This document shows positions 1-8,582 of a stretch of DNA of 64,000 nt, piece by piece (position 1 is the first letter of the stretch; the number at the start of each line of letters is the position of its first letter). A program made the position numbers and the translations under genes. Under the pieces are notes generated by a model, which saw only the letters and a program-made list of their open reading frames with translations, was not told the origin of the DNA and did no database searches. This DNA comes from DATKPA01 sp051955985 (GTDB taxonomy: Bacteria; Planctomycetota; Phycisphaerae; WQYP01): the NCBI GenBank assembly GCA_051955985.1, contig JBQCGD010000036.1, forward strand, positions 5,441 to 69,440. The letters are read 5' to 3'.

Positions 1-59
1 CGACGACGGCGAATTCGACGGCGGACGAGACGCCGGTGGAGTTGCGGCTGGACGCGTGA
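1..59 (+). CDS. C-terminal tail of an unidentified upstream gene
   Basis: An open frame enters from the left edge and ends at TGA 57-59, giving the tail TTANSTADETPVELRLDA. G-ending codons match the xylA and GH43 genes that follow, so it may be the last gene of a preceding unit on the same strand. Too little is present to name it. About 100 bases separate it from xylA. Confidence 0.45.
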   Translation, partial: TTANSTADETPVELRLDA

Positions 60-165
60 ATGTCAGCCTTTCGTACAAGGCCAAAGTTAAAAATCATCCT
101 TCGGGAAGTTGCAAGGCGGGCGATGTGCGCTGATCATCGTGGCCTCTCTTTATGAAGGAGTGGCC

Positions 166-1335
166 ATGGCCAAGTACGCGCCGACGAAGAATGAGAAGTT
201 TACGTTTGGGTTGTGGACCGTGGGGAACATCGGGCGGGATCCGTTCGGCGGGCCGGTGCGGGAGCAGTTGTCGCCGATGGAGATCTGCGATCTGCTGGGC
301 GATGTGGGCGGGGTGTATGGAGTGAACTTTCATGACAACGACCTCGTGCCGATCGATGCGTCGCCGGCGAAGAAGGCGCAGATTGTGAAGGATTTCAAGA
401 AGGCGCTGAAGGACAATGGCCTGCAGGTGCCGATGGCGACGACGAATCTTTTCGGCGATCCGATTTTCAAGGACGGGGCGTTCACATCGGGCGATGCGAA
501 GGTGCGGGCGTATGCGATCCAGAAGACGATGGCGGCGATGGATTTGGGGGCGGAGTTCGGGGCGCAGACGTATGTGTTCTGGGGCGGTCGCGAGGGGGCG
601 GAATCGGATGCGGGGAAGGACCCGGTCGATGGGATGAAGCGGTTCCGCGAGGCGCTCAATTTCCTGTGCGAATACAACATGCACATGAATTACGGGTACA
701 AGTTTGCGCTGGAGGCGAAGCCGAACGAGCCACGGGGGCATATTTACCTGGCGACGACGGGGAATTGCCTGGGGTTCATTGAGACGCTGGATTATCCGGA
801 GATGGTGGGGGTGAATCCGGAGGTGGCGCACGAGGCGATCGCGGGGTTGAATTTTACGCATCACGTGGCGCAGGCGCTGGATGCGGGGAAGCTGTTTCAT
901 ATTGATTTGAACGACCAGGTGCCGGGGCGGTATGACCAGGATTTCCGTTTTGGTGCGGCGGACATCAAGCAGGCGTTTTTCCTGGTGAAGCTGCTGACGG
1001 ACCATGGGTACAACGGGTCGCTGCATTTTGATGCGCATGCGTACCGGACGGAGGATTATGACGGGGTGAAGGAGTTCGCGCGGGGCTGCATCCGGACGTA
1101 CATGATCTTGAAGGAGAAGGCGGCGCAGTGGAACAAGGATCGGGAGATCCAGTCGCTGCGGAAGGAGATTAATGTGGGGGATGCGGGGCTGGAGAAGATC
1201 ACCAGCGGGTTTTCGGAAGGCGGGATGAACCAGTTGAAGAAGATGAAGTTTGACCGGAAGAAGCTGGGGGCGAAGGGGCTGCCGTACGAGCGGCTGGATC
1301 AGTTGACGATGGAGATCCTGATGGGCGTGCGGTGA
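166..1335 (+). CDS. xylA: xylose isomerase
   Basis: Cytoplasmic isomerase interconverting D-xylose and D-xylulose (metal-dependent TIM barrel), the first step of xylose use. The 389-residue product matches the short actinobacterial-type family. Visible signatures are the active-site stretch VNFHDNDL (about residues 53-60), YVFWGGREG, LEAKPNEPRGH with the metal/substrate Glu and Lys, and HIDLNDQ with later Asp ligands. I chose ATG 166 because GAAGGAG lies 5 bases upstream at 154-160; the frame is open to a TTG at 109 but that has no ribosome site. A GH43 glycosidase follows on the same strand, suggesting a xylan/arabinoxylan locus. Codons end mostly in G, unlike most genes further right. Confidence 0.95.
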   Translation: MAKYAPTKNEKFTFGLWTVGNIGRDPFGGPVREQLSPMEICDLLGDVGGVYGVNFHDNDLVPIDASPAKKAQIVKDFKKALKDNGLQVPMATTNLFGDPIFKDGAFTSGDAKVRAYAIQKTMAAMDLGAEFGAQTYVFWGGREGAESDAGKDPVDGMKRFREALNFLCEYNMHMNYGYKFALEAKPNEPRGHIYLATTGNCLGFIETLDYPEMVGVNPEVAHEAIAGLNFTHHVAQALDAGKLFHIDLNDQVPGRYDQDFRFGAADIKQAFFLVKLLTDHGYNGSLHFDAHAYRTEDYDGVKEFARGCIRTYMILKEKAAQWNKDREIQSLRKEINVGDAGLEKITSGFSEGGMNQLKKMKFDRKKLGAKGLPYERLDQLTMEILMGVR

Positions 1336-1346
1336 AGGGCGCGCGA

Positions 1347-1374
1347 AACGCAAAACTTAAAACGCAAAACCTTG
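1347..1374. repeat. degenerate heptamer array (AACGCAA type)
   Basis: Directly after the xylA stop lie consecutive 7-base units aacgcaa, aacttaa, aacgcaa and a diverged aaccttg. Similar heptamer-phased arrays with other units occur beside other genes in this window. They resemble in form the short tandemly repeated heptamers known from filamentous cyanobacteria. Confidence 0.6.
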
Positions 1375-1425
1375 GTTGGAGGGCGGGGGTGTTGTGGGCA
1401 CGTGTTTTTGATCAGGTGAACTGTG

Positions 1426-3213
1426 ATGAAGTCGCTTCTGGTGTTGTTGATCACGTCGATGGGGGCGGGGCTGATGGCGGGGTGTGCGACGACGAGGCAT
1501 GAAGCGCAGGGGACGGAGGGATCAACAGGGGCGGTGTATTCGCCGGACCTGGGGAATGGGAAATACAAGAACCCGATCATTTTTGCTGATTATTCGGATC
1601 CGGATGTCATTCGCGTCGGCAGTGATTTTTATCTGACCGCATCGTCGTTCACGTGTTTTCCCGGGCTGCCGATTCTGCATTCGAAGGACCTGGTGAACTG
1701 GACGATCATCGGGCATGCGATCACGAAGTACCCGCTCAAGGGGTTTGAGATGCATGTGAATGGGGACGGGGTGTGGGCGCCGGCGATCCGGTATCACAAC
1801 GGCGAGTTCTACATTTATTTTGCGGATCCGGACAATGGCGTGTTCATGACGAAGACGCGCGATCCGGGCGGGACGTGGGCGCCGCTGGTGCAGGTGCATG
1901 CGGGCGGGAAGGGGTGGATTGATACGTGTCCGTTCTGGGATGACGACGGACAAGCGTATTTGATCCATGCGTTTGCGGGGTCGCGGTCGGGCGGGTTGAA
2001 GAACATCCTGCACATTTGCCGGATGTCGGCGGACGGGACGCACACGCTGGACGAGGGGCGGCTGGTGCTCGACGGCGAGAAGTTCAAGTTTTCGACGATC
2101 GAGGGGCCGAAGCTTTATAAGCGGGAGGGGTGGTATTACATCTTTTGTCCGGGCGGTGGGGTGTCGACGGGGTACCAGGTGGTGGCGCGGTCGCGGAATA
2201 TTTTCGGGCCGTACGAGGCGCGGATTGTGATGAAGCAGGGGAAGACGCCGGTGAACGGGCCGCACCAGGGGGCCTGGGTGACGACTTCAGACGGGGCGAA
2301 CGCGCAGGATTGGTTTGTGCATTTTCAGGATGACGGGGGGTTCGGGCGGATCACGCATCTGCAGCCGATGGCGTGGCACGATGGGTGGCCGGTGATTGGG
2401 CGGCCGCTGGCGGATGATCCGACATGCGGGCAGCCGGTGATGGAGTGGAAGAAGCCGGAGGTGGGGCGGGAGTATCCGGTGGCGGTGCCGCAGACGTCGG
2501 ATGAATTCGACGGGGCGGAGATGGGGCCGCAGTGGCAGTGGTTTGGGAATTATGCGGACGACTGGGCGGCGGTGGAGGGGGGGCATTTGAAATTGCGGGC
2601 GGTGTCGGTGTTCAGCAGCCCCGTAACGCTCTTCCAGCGGGCGAACCTGCTGACGCAGAAGACGCCGGCGGATCGGTTCACGGTGACGACGCGGCTGGAT
2701 GCATCGCACCTGGGGTCGGGGGATTCGACGGGATTGCTGCTCACGGGGCTGGGGACGGCGGCGCTGCAGGTGGAGAATCGCGGGGGCGCGTTGCGGGTGG
2801 TGCGCACGACGGCACAGCCGCCGAAGAAACCGAAGTCGCCCAAGGCGGCCGCCCCCCAGCCGGCGTTGACGCAGCCGGGGACGAAGGCGGCGGAGTCGAC
2901 GGTGAATCCGAAATTTTCGATTCCGCCGGAGCCGGATGTTGAGGAAGCGTCGCGTTCGCTTTCCGGGCCGGTGGTGTATTTGCGGCTGCAGGTGCATCCG
3001 TCCGGGCCTCCGGGCGACTCGCGGAAGTTGCCGAAGGCCGTGGCGGAGACGAGCTTTTCCACCGATGGCGAGCACTTCACGAAGCTCGGCAAGGCCTTCG
3101 CCGTGGCCCAGAACGGATGGATCGGCGCGAAGCTGGGGTTGTTCTGCAACGCCCCTGCGGAAAGCGATTCGCGCGGCTTCGCGGACTTCGACTATTTCCG
3201 ATTCAGCCGCTGA
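1426..3213 (+). CDS. GH43-family glycoside hydrolase, lipoprotein (beta-xylosidase/arabinofuranosidase-like)
   Basis: Predicted exported lipoprotein of 595 residues: a short hydrophobic signal ends in the lipobox-like LMAGC, so it is probably membrane-anchored. The catalytic five-blade propeller spans about residues 45-345. It shows the general-base region YSDPDVIRVG, the pKa-modulating Asp in WIDTCPFWDDDGQ, and the acid Glu in IEGPKLYKR. A C-terminal region (about 355-595) resembles the concanavalin-like domain often fused to GH43 xylosidases, broken by a low-complexity Pro/Ala/Lys linker near residues 465-500. Start: ATG 1426 with AGGTGA upstream; GTG 1423 is possible. Lying 90 bases after xylA, it probably supplies xylose or arabinose from xylan. 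Exact substrate cannot be read from sequence. Confidence 0.88.
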   Translation: MKSLLVLLITSMGAGLMAGCATTRHEAQGTEGSTGAVYSPDLGNGKYKNPIIFADYSDPDVIRVGSDFYLTASSFTCFPGLPILHSKDLVNWTIIGHAITKYPLKGFEMHVNGDGVWAPAIRYHNGEFYIYFADPDNGVFMTKTRDPGGTWAPLVQVHAGGKGWIDTCPFWDDDGQAYLIHAFAGSRSGGLKNILHICRMSADGTHTLDEGRLVLDGEKFKFSTIEGPKLYKREGWYYIFCPGGGVSTGYQVVARSRNIFGPYEARIVMKQGKTPVNGPHQGAWVTTSDGANAQDWFVHFQDDGGFGRITHLQPMAWHDGWPVIGRPLADDPTCGQPVMEWKKPEVGREYPVAVPQTSDEFDGAEMGPQWQWFGNYADDWAAVEGGHLKLRAVSVFSSPVTLFQRANLLTQKTPADRFTVTTRLDASHLGSGDSTGLLLTGLGTAALQVENRGGALRVVRTTAQPPKKPKSPKAAAPQPALTQPGTKAAESTVNPKFSIPPEPDVEEASRSLSGPVVYLRLQVHPSGPPGDSRKLPKAVAETSFSTDGEHFTKLGKAFAVAQNGWIGAKLGLFCNAPAESDSRGFADFDYFRFSR

Positions 3214-3322
3214 ACCGGCTCCCTTCGGATAAGGTTGCATTGTCCCTGCGCGGTTTTCTTTCGAACCTGCGCGCCGCCGCGTCGTATCACCAGCAGATGA
3301 CGCGGCGAACGGGAGAATGCAC

Positions 3323-4594
3323 ATGACGCTCGATCCTGCCTTCGGCGAAAACCCTGCTGAGACCCCGCCCTCCCTACCGCCCGGGCCGCCGCTTCCGCAG
3401 CAGCCGTCCCCGCAGAAACCCAACCCGCTCCGCTTGCTGATTCCGCACAACCCAACGTTTCTTCTCTCCGCCACGTTCATGTTCCTGGGGTGTTACCTGA
3501 TCAACTCGGTGCTGGATGTACGCACCGGGGACACGGGCAAGCTTGTTGCGCTGCTCGCCACGATCAACGTGTACGAGGTGCTGCTGCTGGTGCTGGGCAT
3601 CACGCTGCTCCGGCGGGCGTCGTTTCATCGCGACGGCACGCTGCTGCTGTTGATCCAGATGGTGTTTCTGACGGATGCTCCGTTCCTGCTGGCACAATCG
3701 GCGATGGCGAGCGCGCACTGGCTCTCGATCTTCAACGTGGTGCTGCTGGCCGCCGCCACCGCCAAGTGCATTCTCTCGCTGCGCGGGCTGAGGATTACGC
3801 TGCATCCACGAACGCTGGGATTCCTGCTGCTGCAGCTCACGCTGATTTACTGCGCGCTGCCGTTGTATCTGTCGCATGTGGCTGTGGACGGGATCATCCA
3901 TGCGGACCCGATGTACGGCGCGTGGTGGATCGTCGGCCTGATGCCGCTGGCGTACGACCTGCTCGCGCGGCTCATGCCGTTGACGGCGGATGCCTCGCCG
4001 CAGCAGAAATTTCTCCGCGGGGCGTACGTGGTCATCCCGTGGCTGTTCGTGATCGCCCACCTCGCGTTTTTCCAGTATGCGTACCGCTCGCCGTTTACCG
4101 TGGCCGATCTTTCGCCCGCCTTCCTCGGCCTCGCCATTGCGACCGTGCGTCTGCGGCCCGCAACTCCGACGGCACGCAGCAACATTCTCGCACTGCGGAT
4201 CGTGTTCATCACGGTGGCCCTCTGCTTCGCGCTGGCGGCGGATCTTTCCTCTGCGGAAACGCCGCGCCTGCTGGCAGTGTCGCCGCAGCTCGCCACGCTC
4301 GTCGCGGCGATGGTCACGGTCGCCTACTGCATCCACCTTCATTTCGCTGTGTATGTTGCCTGCTGCATCGCGCTCGTCGGTCTCGCCCGCCGCTTCGGAC
4401 CCTCACCGGCCACGGTTGCGGACCAGCTCTCCGCGTTTTTCAGCACGCTCTACAATCTCTGCACGCGGCTCATTCCGCACACGGCGACGACGTGGGGAAT
4501 CCTCTCGATTACGGCGGCGTTCGGGCTCCTCGGCATCGGGGCGTACCGGTCGTTGCGGCGCACGGAAAGACCCGGGACGCATGCCCAGGCATGA
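3323..4594 (+). CDS. polytopic membrane protein of unknown function
   Basis: A 423-residue protein with a Pro-rich cytosolic-looking N-terminus (about 45 residues with PPSLPPGPPLP) followed by roughly ten to twelve hydrophobic segments, for example FLLSATFMFLGCYLI and LLLVLGITLL. I do not recognise a family. Start ATG 3323 is favoured over ATG 3317 because GGGAG at 3310-3314 is then 8 bases away. The next gene faces it on the other strand, ending 18 bases away. Confidence 0.75.
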   Translation: MTLDPAFGENPAETPPSLPPGPPLPQQPSPQKPNPLRLLIPHNPTFLLSATFMFLGCYLINSVLDVRTGDTGKLVALLATINVYEVLLLVLGITLLRRASFHRDGTLLLLIQMVFLTDAPFLLAQSAMASAHWLSIFNVVLLAAATAKCILSLRGLRITLHPRTLGFLLLQLTLIYCALPLYLSHVAVDGIIHADPMYGAWWIVGLMPLAYDLLARLMPLTADASPQQKFLRGAYVVIPWLFVIAHLAFFQYAYRSPFTVADLSPAFLGLAIATVRLRPATPTARSNILALRIVFITVALCFALAADLSSAETPRLLAVSPQLATLVAAMVTVAYCIHLHFAVYVACCIALVGLARRFGPSPATVADQLSAFFSTLYNLCTRLIPHTATTWGILSITAAFGLLGIGAYRSLRRTERPGTHAQA

Positions 4595-4612
4595 GATGCA
4601 CCGTGGGAAGAC

Positions 4613-5131
4613 TCATGCGGATTCGGATCGGGTTCGAAAGAGCAGCCAGGATGCGATCGCAAACACCACGGCAGAGAGTGCGATGAAGACAATTGCGGGG
4701 ATGATTCCCTCCTTATCCGGCCCCGCTCCGGTCGCTGCGACGATACCGAATCCTATGAGGCCCAACGCGAGGAGCAATTGGATCAGCGTCAGGACAAGGG
4801 CCGTGATCGTTGCGGCACGCGAACGACGCCGCACCTTGAGCGCGCAGACGATCTCGGTGCTTCCAATCCCCACGGGGAGCACGACATAAACAAGAGCGAC
4901 GACCGTGACGACCAGGCCCCAGTTCGGGGCGGCCGCACCGGGGCGAGGCGGGCCGGCTCTCGGTATAAAGAGCGCGAACATCGCCGCGGTGGACGCGCCC
5001 ATGCAAATGCCGCCGAGATCGGTGAGGATCCCGAGCACAAAAAGCATGATCCATGCCGCGGTCCGAGTGCGGGAATTCGGCAATATCCTACTGCTGTCGT
5101 ACGTCAGGGGGGGCGGTGTGGCTTCCGTCAT
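4613..5131 (-). CDS. small four-helix membrane protein, unknown function
   Basis: A 172-residue protein with about four hydrophobic segments (AAWIMLFVLGILTDLGG, LVVTVVALVYVVLPVG, TALVLTLIQLLLALGLIG, IIPAIVFIALSAVVFAIA) and a short polar N-terminus. No catalytic motif is visible and I do not recognise the family. ATG 5131 is chosen because GGGAG lies 6 bases upstream; ATG 5137 would overlap that site. It is divergent from the phosphatidylserine-decarboxylase-like gene, sharing a short upstream region of about 115 bases. Confidence 0.7.
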   Translation of the reverse strand: MTEATPPPLTYDSSRILPNSRTRTAAWIMLFVLGILTDLGGICMGASTAAMFALFIPRAGPPRPGAAAPNWGLVVTVVALVYVVLPVGIGSTEIVCALKVRRRSRAATITALVLTLIQLLLALGLIGFGIVAATGAGPDKEGIIPAIVFIALSAVVFAIASWLLFRTRSESA

Positions 5132-5247
5132 GTCCATCTCCCAATACTGTTGTCGAGCTGATTTTACCGCGGGCGCCGGCCGGTGTGGACGGAATTGCGG
5201 AAGGCTGCGGCTTTACATCCCCGCCTCCGGCCGCGATATTCAATCGC

Positions 5248-5940
5248 ATGAACAGTACGCGCTCCCAACATCCGCCGCAGTTTTTCATCTCCCTTTACGG
5301 CTGGACCTACTGGTTCCCGCTGCTCCTGGCGGGGATTTTCATCGTCACGCTCTTTGTGATTCTGCAGATCTGGTGGCTGGTCGCGGTGTTCGCCATCCTC
5401 ACCTTCGCCTGCATCGCCTTCTATCGTGACTTCAACCGGCCCATCCCGAAAGAGCAGAACATCATGGTCGCGCCCGCCGACGGGAAGCTGACCGAGATTA
5501 CGCGGCTCGATCATTATGACCCGTTCAACGGGCCGGCGCTCAAGCTGTCGATCTTCCTCTCCGTGCTGGATGTCCACGTGAACCGGTCGCCGTGCGATGG
5601 GACGGTGCTCTGGACGCGCTACGAGGAAGGCCTATTCCTCGACGCCCGCCATCCCGATTGCACCAACAAGAACCAGTCGAACACGATCGCCCTCGGCGCT
5701 CCGGGTGCCGCACTCGAGGCCACGCCCGTCGTGGTGGTGAAGCAGATCGTCGGCGCCATCGCCCGCCGCATCATCGCGCCGGTCACGCCGGGCGAAACGC
5801 TCACCCGCGGCCAGCGCTTCGGCATGATCGCCTTCGGCTCGCGCACCGAGCTCTACGTTCCCGCCGCCGACAACTGGCAGCCCGCCGTGCCCCTGAACAC
5901 GCACGTCAAAGGTGGCAAGGACGTCATCCTGAAAAAGTAG
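5248..5940 (+). CDS. psd: phosphatidylserine decarboxylase-like proenzyme
   Basis: Membrane-associated, pyruvoyl-dependent decarboxylase that makes phosphatidylethanolamine from phosphatidylserine. The 230-residue product is the short PSD-A type. It has an N-terminal hydrophobic hairpin (about residues 18-58), then YRDFNRPIP, the APADGK block, the LSVLDVHVNRSP block, and IARRI. The self-cleavage site is FGSR at residues 196-199; Gly197/Ser198 is the expected cleavage point giving alpha and beta chains with an N-terminal pyruvoyl group. The start is set at ATG 5248 because the domain begins just after it. The usual partner pssA is not adjacent. Confidence 0.9.
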   Translation: MNSTRSQHPPQFFISLYGWTYWFPLLLAGIFIVTLFVILQIWWLVAVFAILTFACIAFYRDFNRPIPKEQNIMVAPADGKLTEITRLDHYDPFNGPALKLSIFLSVLDVHVNRSPCDGTVLWTRYEEGLFLDARHPDCTNKNQSNTIALGAPGAALEATPVVVVKQIVGAIARRIIAPVTPGETLTRGQRFGMIAFGSRTELYVPAADNWQPAVPLNTHVKGGKDVILKK

Positions 5941-6008
5941 ATGTGCTGCGATCGTTTCCCCCGGGCATATACTTAGCCGTGCGGCATTCGTTCAAAATGG
6001 AGCGCGCG

Positions 6009-6203
6009 ATGACGACGGCCCAGAACCCGGAACAACTGGCACTTCGTGAGAAGTATCTGCTGGCATTGCTCGCGGTGACGCAGCCGATTTATGAGGGGGC
6101 GAACGATCGAAAGCTCACGCTGGACCTGCTGATCGAGGCGGCGGGGATGCTCAGGTCGCGGCTGGAGGGGGAGCGGGAGGAATTGCGCATCGAGGATGAT
6201 TGA
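6009..6203 (+). CDS. small conserved-looking protein, unknown function
   Basis: A 64-residue ORF beginning MTTAQNPEQLALREKY, rich in Leu and Glu and likely all-helical, perhaps a coiled coil. GGAGCG at 5999-6004 lies just upstream of ATG 6009; ATG 5997 is an alternative. It fits between psd and the convergent ilvA end with no better candidate on either strand. No family recognised; moderate doubt that it is expressed. Confidence 0.45.
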   Translation: MTTAQNPEQLALREKYLLALLAVTQPIYEGANDRKLTLDLLIEAAGMLRSRLEGEREELRIEDD

Positions 6204-6231
6204 CGGGCGGGAGGCCGCGGGCGCAGGCTGT

Positions 6232-7449
6232 TCATTCGCGCACGAGGACGCCGCTGGCGCGCAGGGCGGCGCGAAGTTCCGCCGCGTGGTCAAAATCCCG
6301 CGTCTCCACGACCAGGAACACGCGCACCATTCCGGGGTCCGCCATGCCGAAGTGGTGATCGAGCCGCACATCCTTCATGCTGCCGCCGGTTTTTGCGATG
6401 ACTTCAAGCACTTTCGCCAGTGTTCCGGGCCGTTCTGAAATGTCGGCGGTGATGCGCGTCAGCCGCCCTTCGCTGGCCAGCCCGCGATCGATCACGCGGC
6501 CGAGCGTTGTCACGTCGATGTTCCCACCGCAGAGCACGAGCACAATTTTCTTTCCCTCCAGGTCCTTGAGGCCGAGCTGCTCGCGGTCCATCAGCGCCGC
6601 CAGCCCCGCTGCGCCGGCGCCTTCCACCACCATTTTCTCCAGCTCCATCATCTTCAGCACCGCCATGGCGATTCCGGTCTCCTCGACCGTCACGACGCGC
6701 TCCACCACCCGCTGGGCGATCTCCAGGCAGAGGGCGCCGATCCGGTTCACCCCCAGGCCGTCGGCCAGCGTCGGCTTCACCTCCACCTCCACCACCTTCC
6801 CGGCCGCCATGGCAGCCGATAACTTCGGCGCATGGACCGGCTCGACCCCGATCACCCGCACGCTGGGCTTGAGCGCCTGCATCACCGTGCCGATCCCCGC
6901 GATCATGCCGCCGCCGCCCACGGGGACCATCACGGCCTCGACCGCCGGGACATCCTCGAGGATCTCCAGCCCCAGGGTTGCCGCCCCCGCCATCACCTCC
7001 ACATCATCAAACCCCTGGATGTAGGTGAGCCCGCGTTCCTTTCCCAGCCGGTCCGCCTCCGCCCGCGCGTCCGCCAGGCTTTCGCCATGGAGGATCACCT
7101 GCGCGCCGAAGCCCCGGCAATTCTGCACCTTCACCAGCGGCGCAAATTTCGACATCACCACCGTCACCGGAATGCCGAGCAGCCCGCCGTGATACGCCAC
7201 CCCCATGCCGTGGTTGCCCGCGCTTGCGGTAATGACGCCGCGTTTCTTTTCCGGCTCGCCGAGCTGCATGAGCTTGTAGCGTGCCCCGCGCTCCTTGAAG
7301 CTCCCCGTCATCTGCAGGTGATCGAGCTTGCAGTAGACGTCGGCGTTGCAGAGCTTGGAAAGCGCACGGGAATAGGGACAGGCCGAGCGGTAAATCGCCC
7401 CGCGGATGCGCTCGGCCGCGGCACGGATCATCTCCAGGGTCAACGCCAT
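6232..7449 (-). CDS. ilvA: threonine ammonia-lyase
   Basis: PLP enzyme that deaminates threonine to 2-oxobutyrate, either for isoleucine synthesis or threonine breakdown. The 405-residue product has the PLP lysine motif MTGSFKERGA (about residues 55-64), a Gly-rich phosphate loop VPVGGGGMIAG near 180, and a C-terminal ACT-like regulatory region (about 325-405, starting LTRITADISERPGTL). This single-ACT layout is that of the shorter bacterial enzyme. Start ATG 7449 has GAAGGAG 7 bases upstream; the frame is open further to 7482 but without support. No other isoleucine gene is adjacent; pyrF lies upstream on the same strand about 70 bases away. Confidence 0.93.
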   Translation of the reverse strand: MALTLEMIRAAAERIRGAIYRSACPYSRALSKLCNADVYCKLDHLQMTGSFKERGARYKLMQLGEPEKKRGVITASAGNHGMGVAYHGGLLGIPVTVVMSKFAPLVKVQNCRGFGAQVILHGESLADARAEADRLGKERGLTYIQGFDDVEVMAGAATLGLEILEDVPAVEAVMVPVGGGGMIAGIGTVMQALKPSVRVIGVEPVHAPKLSAAMAAGKVVEVEVKPTLADGLGVNRIGALCLEIAQRVVERVVTVEETGIAMAVLKMMELEKMVVEGAGAAGLAALMDREQLGLKDLEGKKIVLVLCGGNIDVTTLGRVIDRGLASEGRLTRITADISERPGTLAKVLEVIAKTGGSMKDVRLDHHFGMADPGMVRVFLVVETRDFDHAAELRAALRASGVLVRE

Positions 7450-7517
7450 GGGCACGCTCCTTCGGTAGGGGGGTGCTCCCATCTTACCCGGGCTCGCCGC
7501 GTGCGTGTGCAGGAGGG

Positions 7518-8450
7518 TTACCGCCCGAGGGCTGAGCCGATTTCGGATTTCGCCGCCAGCACCGCGCCCTCGACCGCCTTTTCCCAGTCCATCCCCGCGT
7601 ATTTGGGATCCTTGTGCGCGAAGATGATCCCGCGCGACGAGTTCACAATCGCGCCGGTCCCATCCGCCTTGAAGGCCTTGGCCACATCCGCCGCGCTGCC
7701 GCCCTGCGCGCCGTACCCCGGCACGAGGAAAATCGTCTGCGGCAGCAGCTCACGCAGCGCCGCCATCTGCCCCACGTTGGTCGCCCCCACGACGGCCCCG
7801 ACGGCCGAATAGCCGCGCTTCCCCACCATCTCCGACCCCCACCGCGACACCAGCTTCCCTACATGCTGGTACACCGGCGTGCCATCCTGCAGCAGCATGT
7901 CCTGGATCTCCGCCGCCCCGGGGTTGCTCGTGCGCACCAGCACGAAGAGCCCCTTGTTGAATTCTTTGGCCACCTTCAAAAACGGCCCGACCGAATCCGC
8001 GCCCATGTAGGGGCTCACCGTCACGGCGTCCGCGCCGACGAGGTCATCCATCGAAGCAAACTGCGGATCGGCGAGCGACGCCAGCGCGTAGCGTTCCGAA
8101 GTGTTCCCGATGTCGCCGCGCTTGGAGTCGTTGATCACCACCAGCCCGTGCGCCGCCGCCTCCTGCACGACCGCGGAAAACGCCTCCACGCCGTACCAGT
8201 AATACTGCTCGAAAAACGCTGAGTTGATCTTCACCGCCGGCACATGCGGCGCGACGACCTTCAGCACGCGCGTGCAGAATTCCAGGATCGCATCCACCCC
8301 CGCCTCCAGGTCCTCTTCATCATTGAGCTCGCGGTGCTGCGTGATCGCGGCCGGCAGATTTTCGTAGACCGGATCGAGCCCCACCACCAGCGGCGTCTTT
8401 TTTTCGTCGATCGCCGCGAGCAACCGATCCGCAAAATTGTCTTCGACCAC
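7518..8450 (-). CDS. pyrF: orotidine 5'-phosphate decarboxylase (long, type 2)
   Basis: Last step of de novo UMP synthesis: decarboxylates OMP in the cytosol. The 310-residue length and the catalytic stretch VINDSKRGDIGNTSE identify the longer type-2 family rather than the short E. coli type. VGLDPVYENLP at the N-terminus and VKINSAFFEQY precede the active site; VPGYGAQGG and a phosphate-binding NSSRGI lie near the C-terminus. GTG 8450 is the best start, with AAGGAG 6 bases upstream; an in-frame TTG at 8456 would abut the ribosome site. A divergent exported protein starts about 130 bases away. Confidence 0.95.
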   Translation of the reverse strand: MVEDNFADRLLAAIDEKKTPLVVGLDPVYENLPAAITQHRELNDEEDLEAGVDAILEFCTRVLKVVAPHVPAVKINSAFFEQYYWYGVEAFSAVVQEAAAHGLVVINDSKRGDIGNTSERYALASLADPQFASMDDLVGADAVTVSPYMGADSVGPFLKVAKEFNKGLFVLVRTSNPGAAEIQDMLLQDGTPVYQHVGKLVSRWGSEMVGKRGYSAVGAVVGATNVGQMAALRELLPQTIFLVPGYGAQGGSAADVAKAFKADGTGAIVNSSRGIIFAHKDPKYAGMDWEKAVEGAVLAAKSEIGSALGR

Positions 8451-8582
8451 GTGCAACTCCTTCGTGAATGCCCGAACCGGATTCTACGGGTCATCCACGG
8501 GTGCGGCAACGCATCGGATTTTCGTTGCAGGCTCAGCAAATTGGCCGCTACGATACGGCCGATTCACGTCGAGGTCGTCTTC

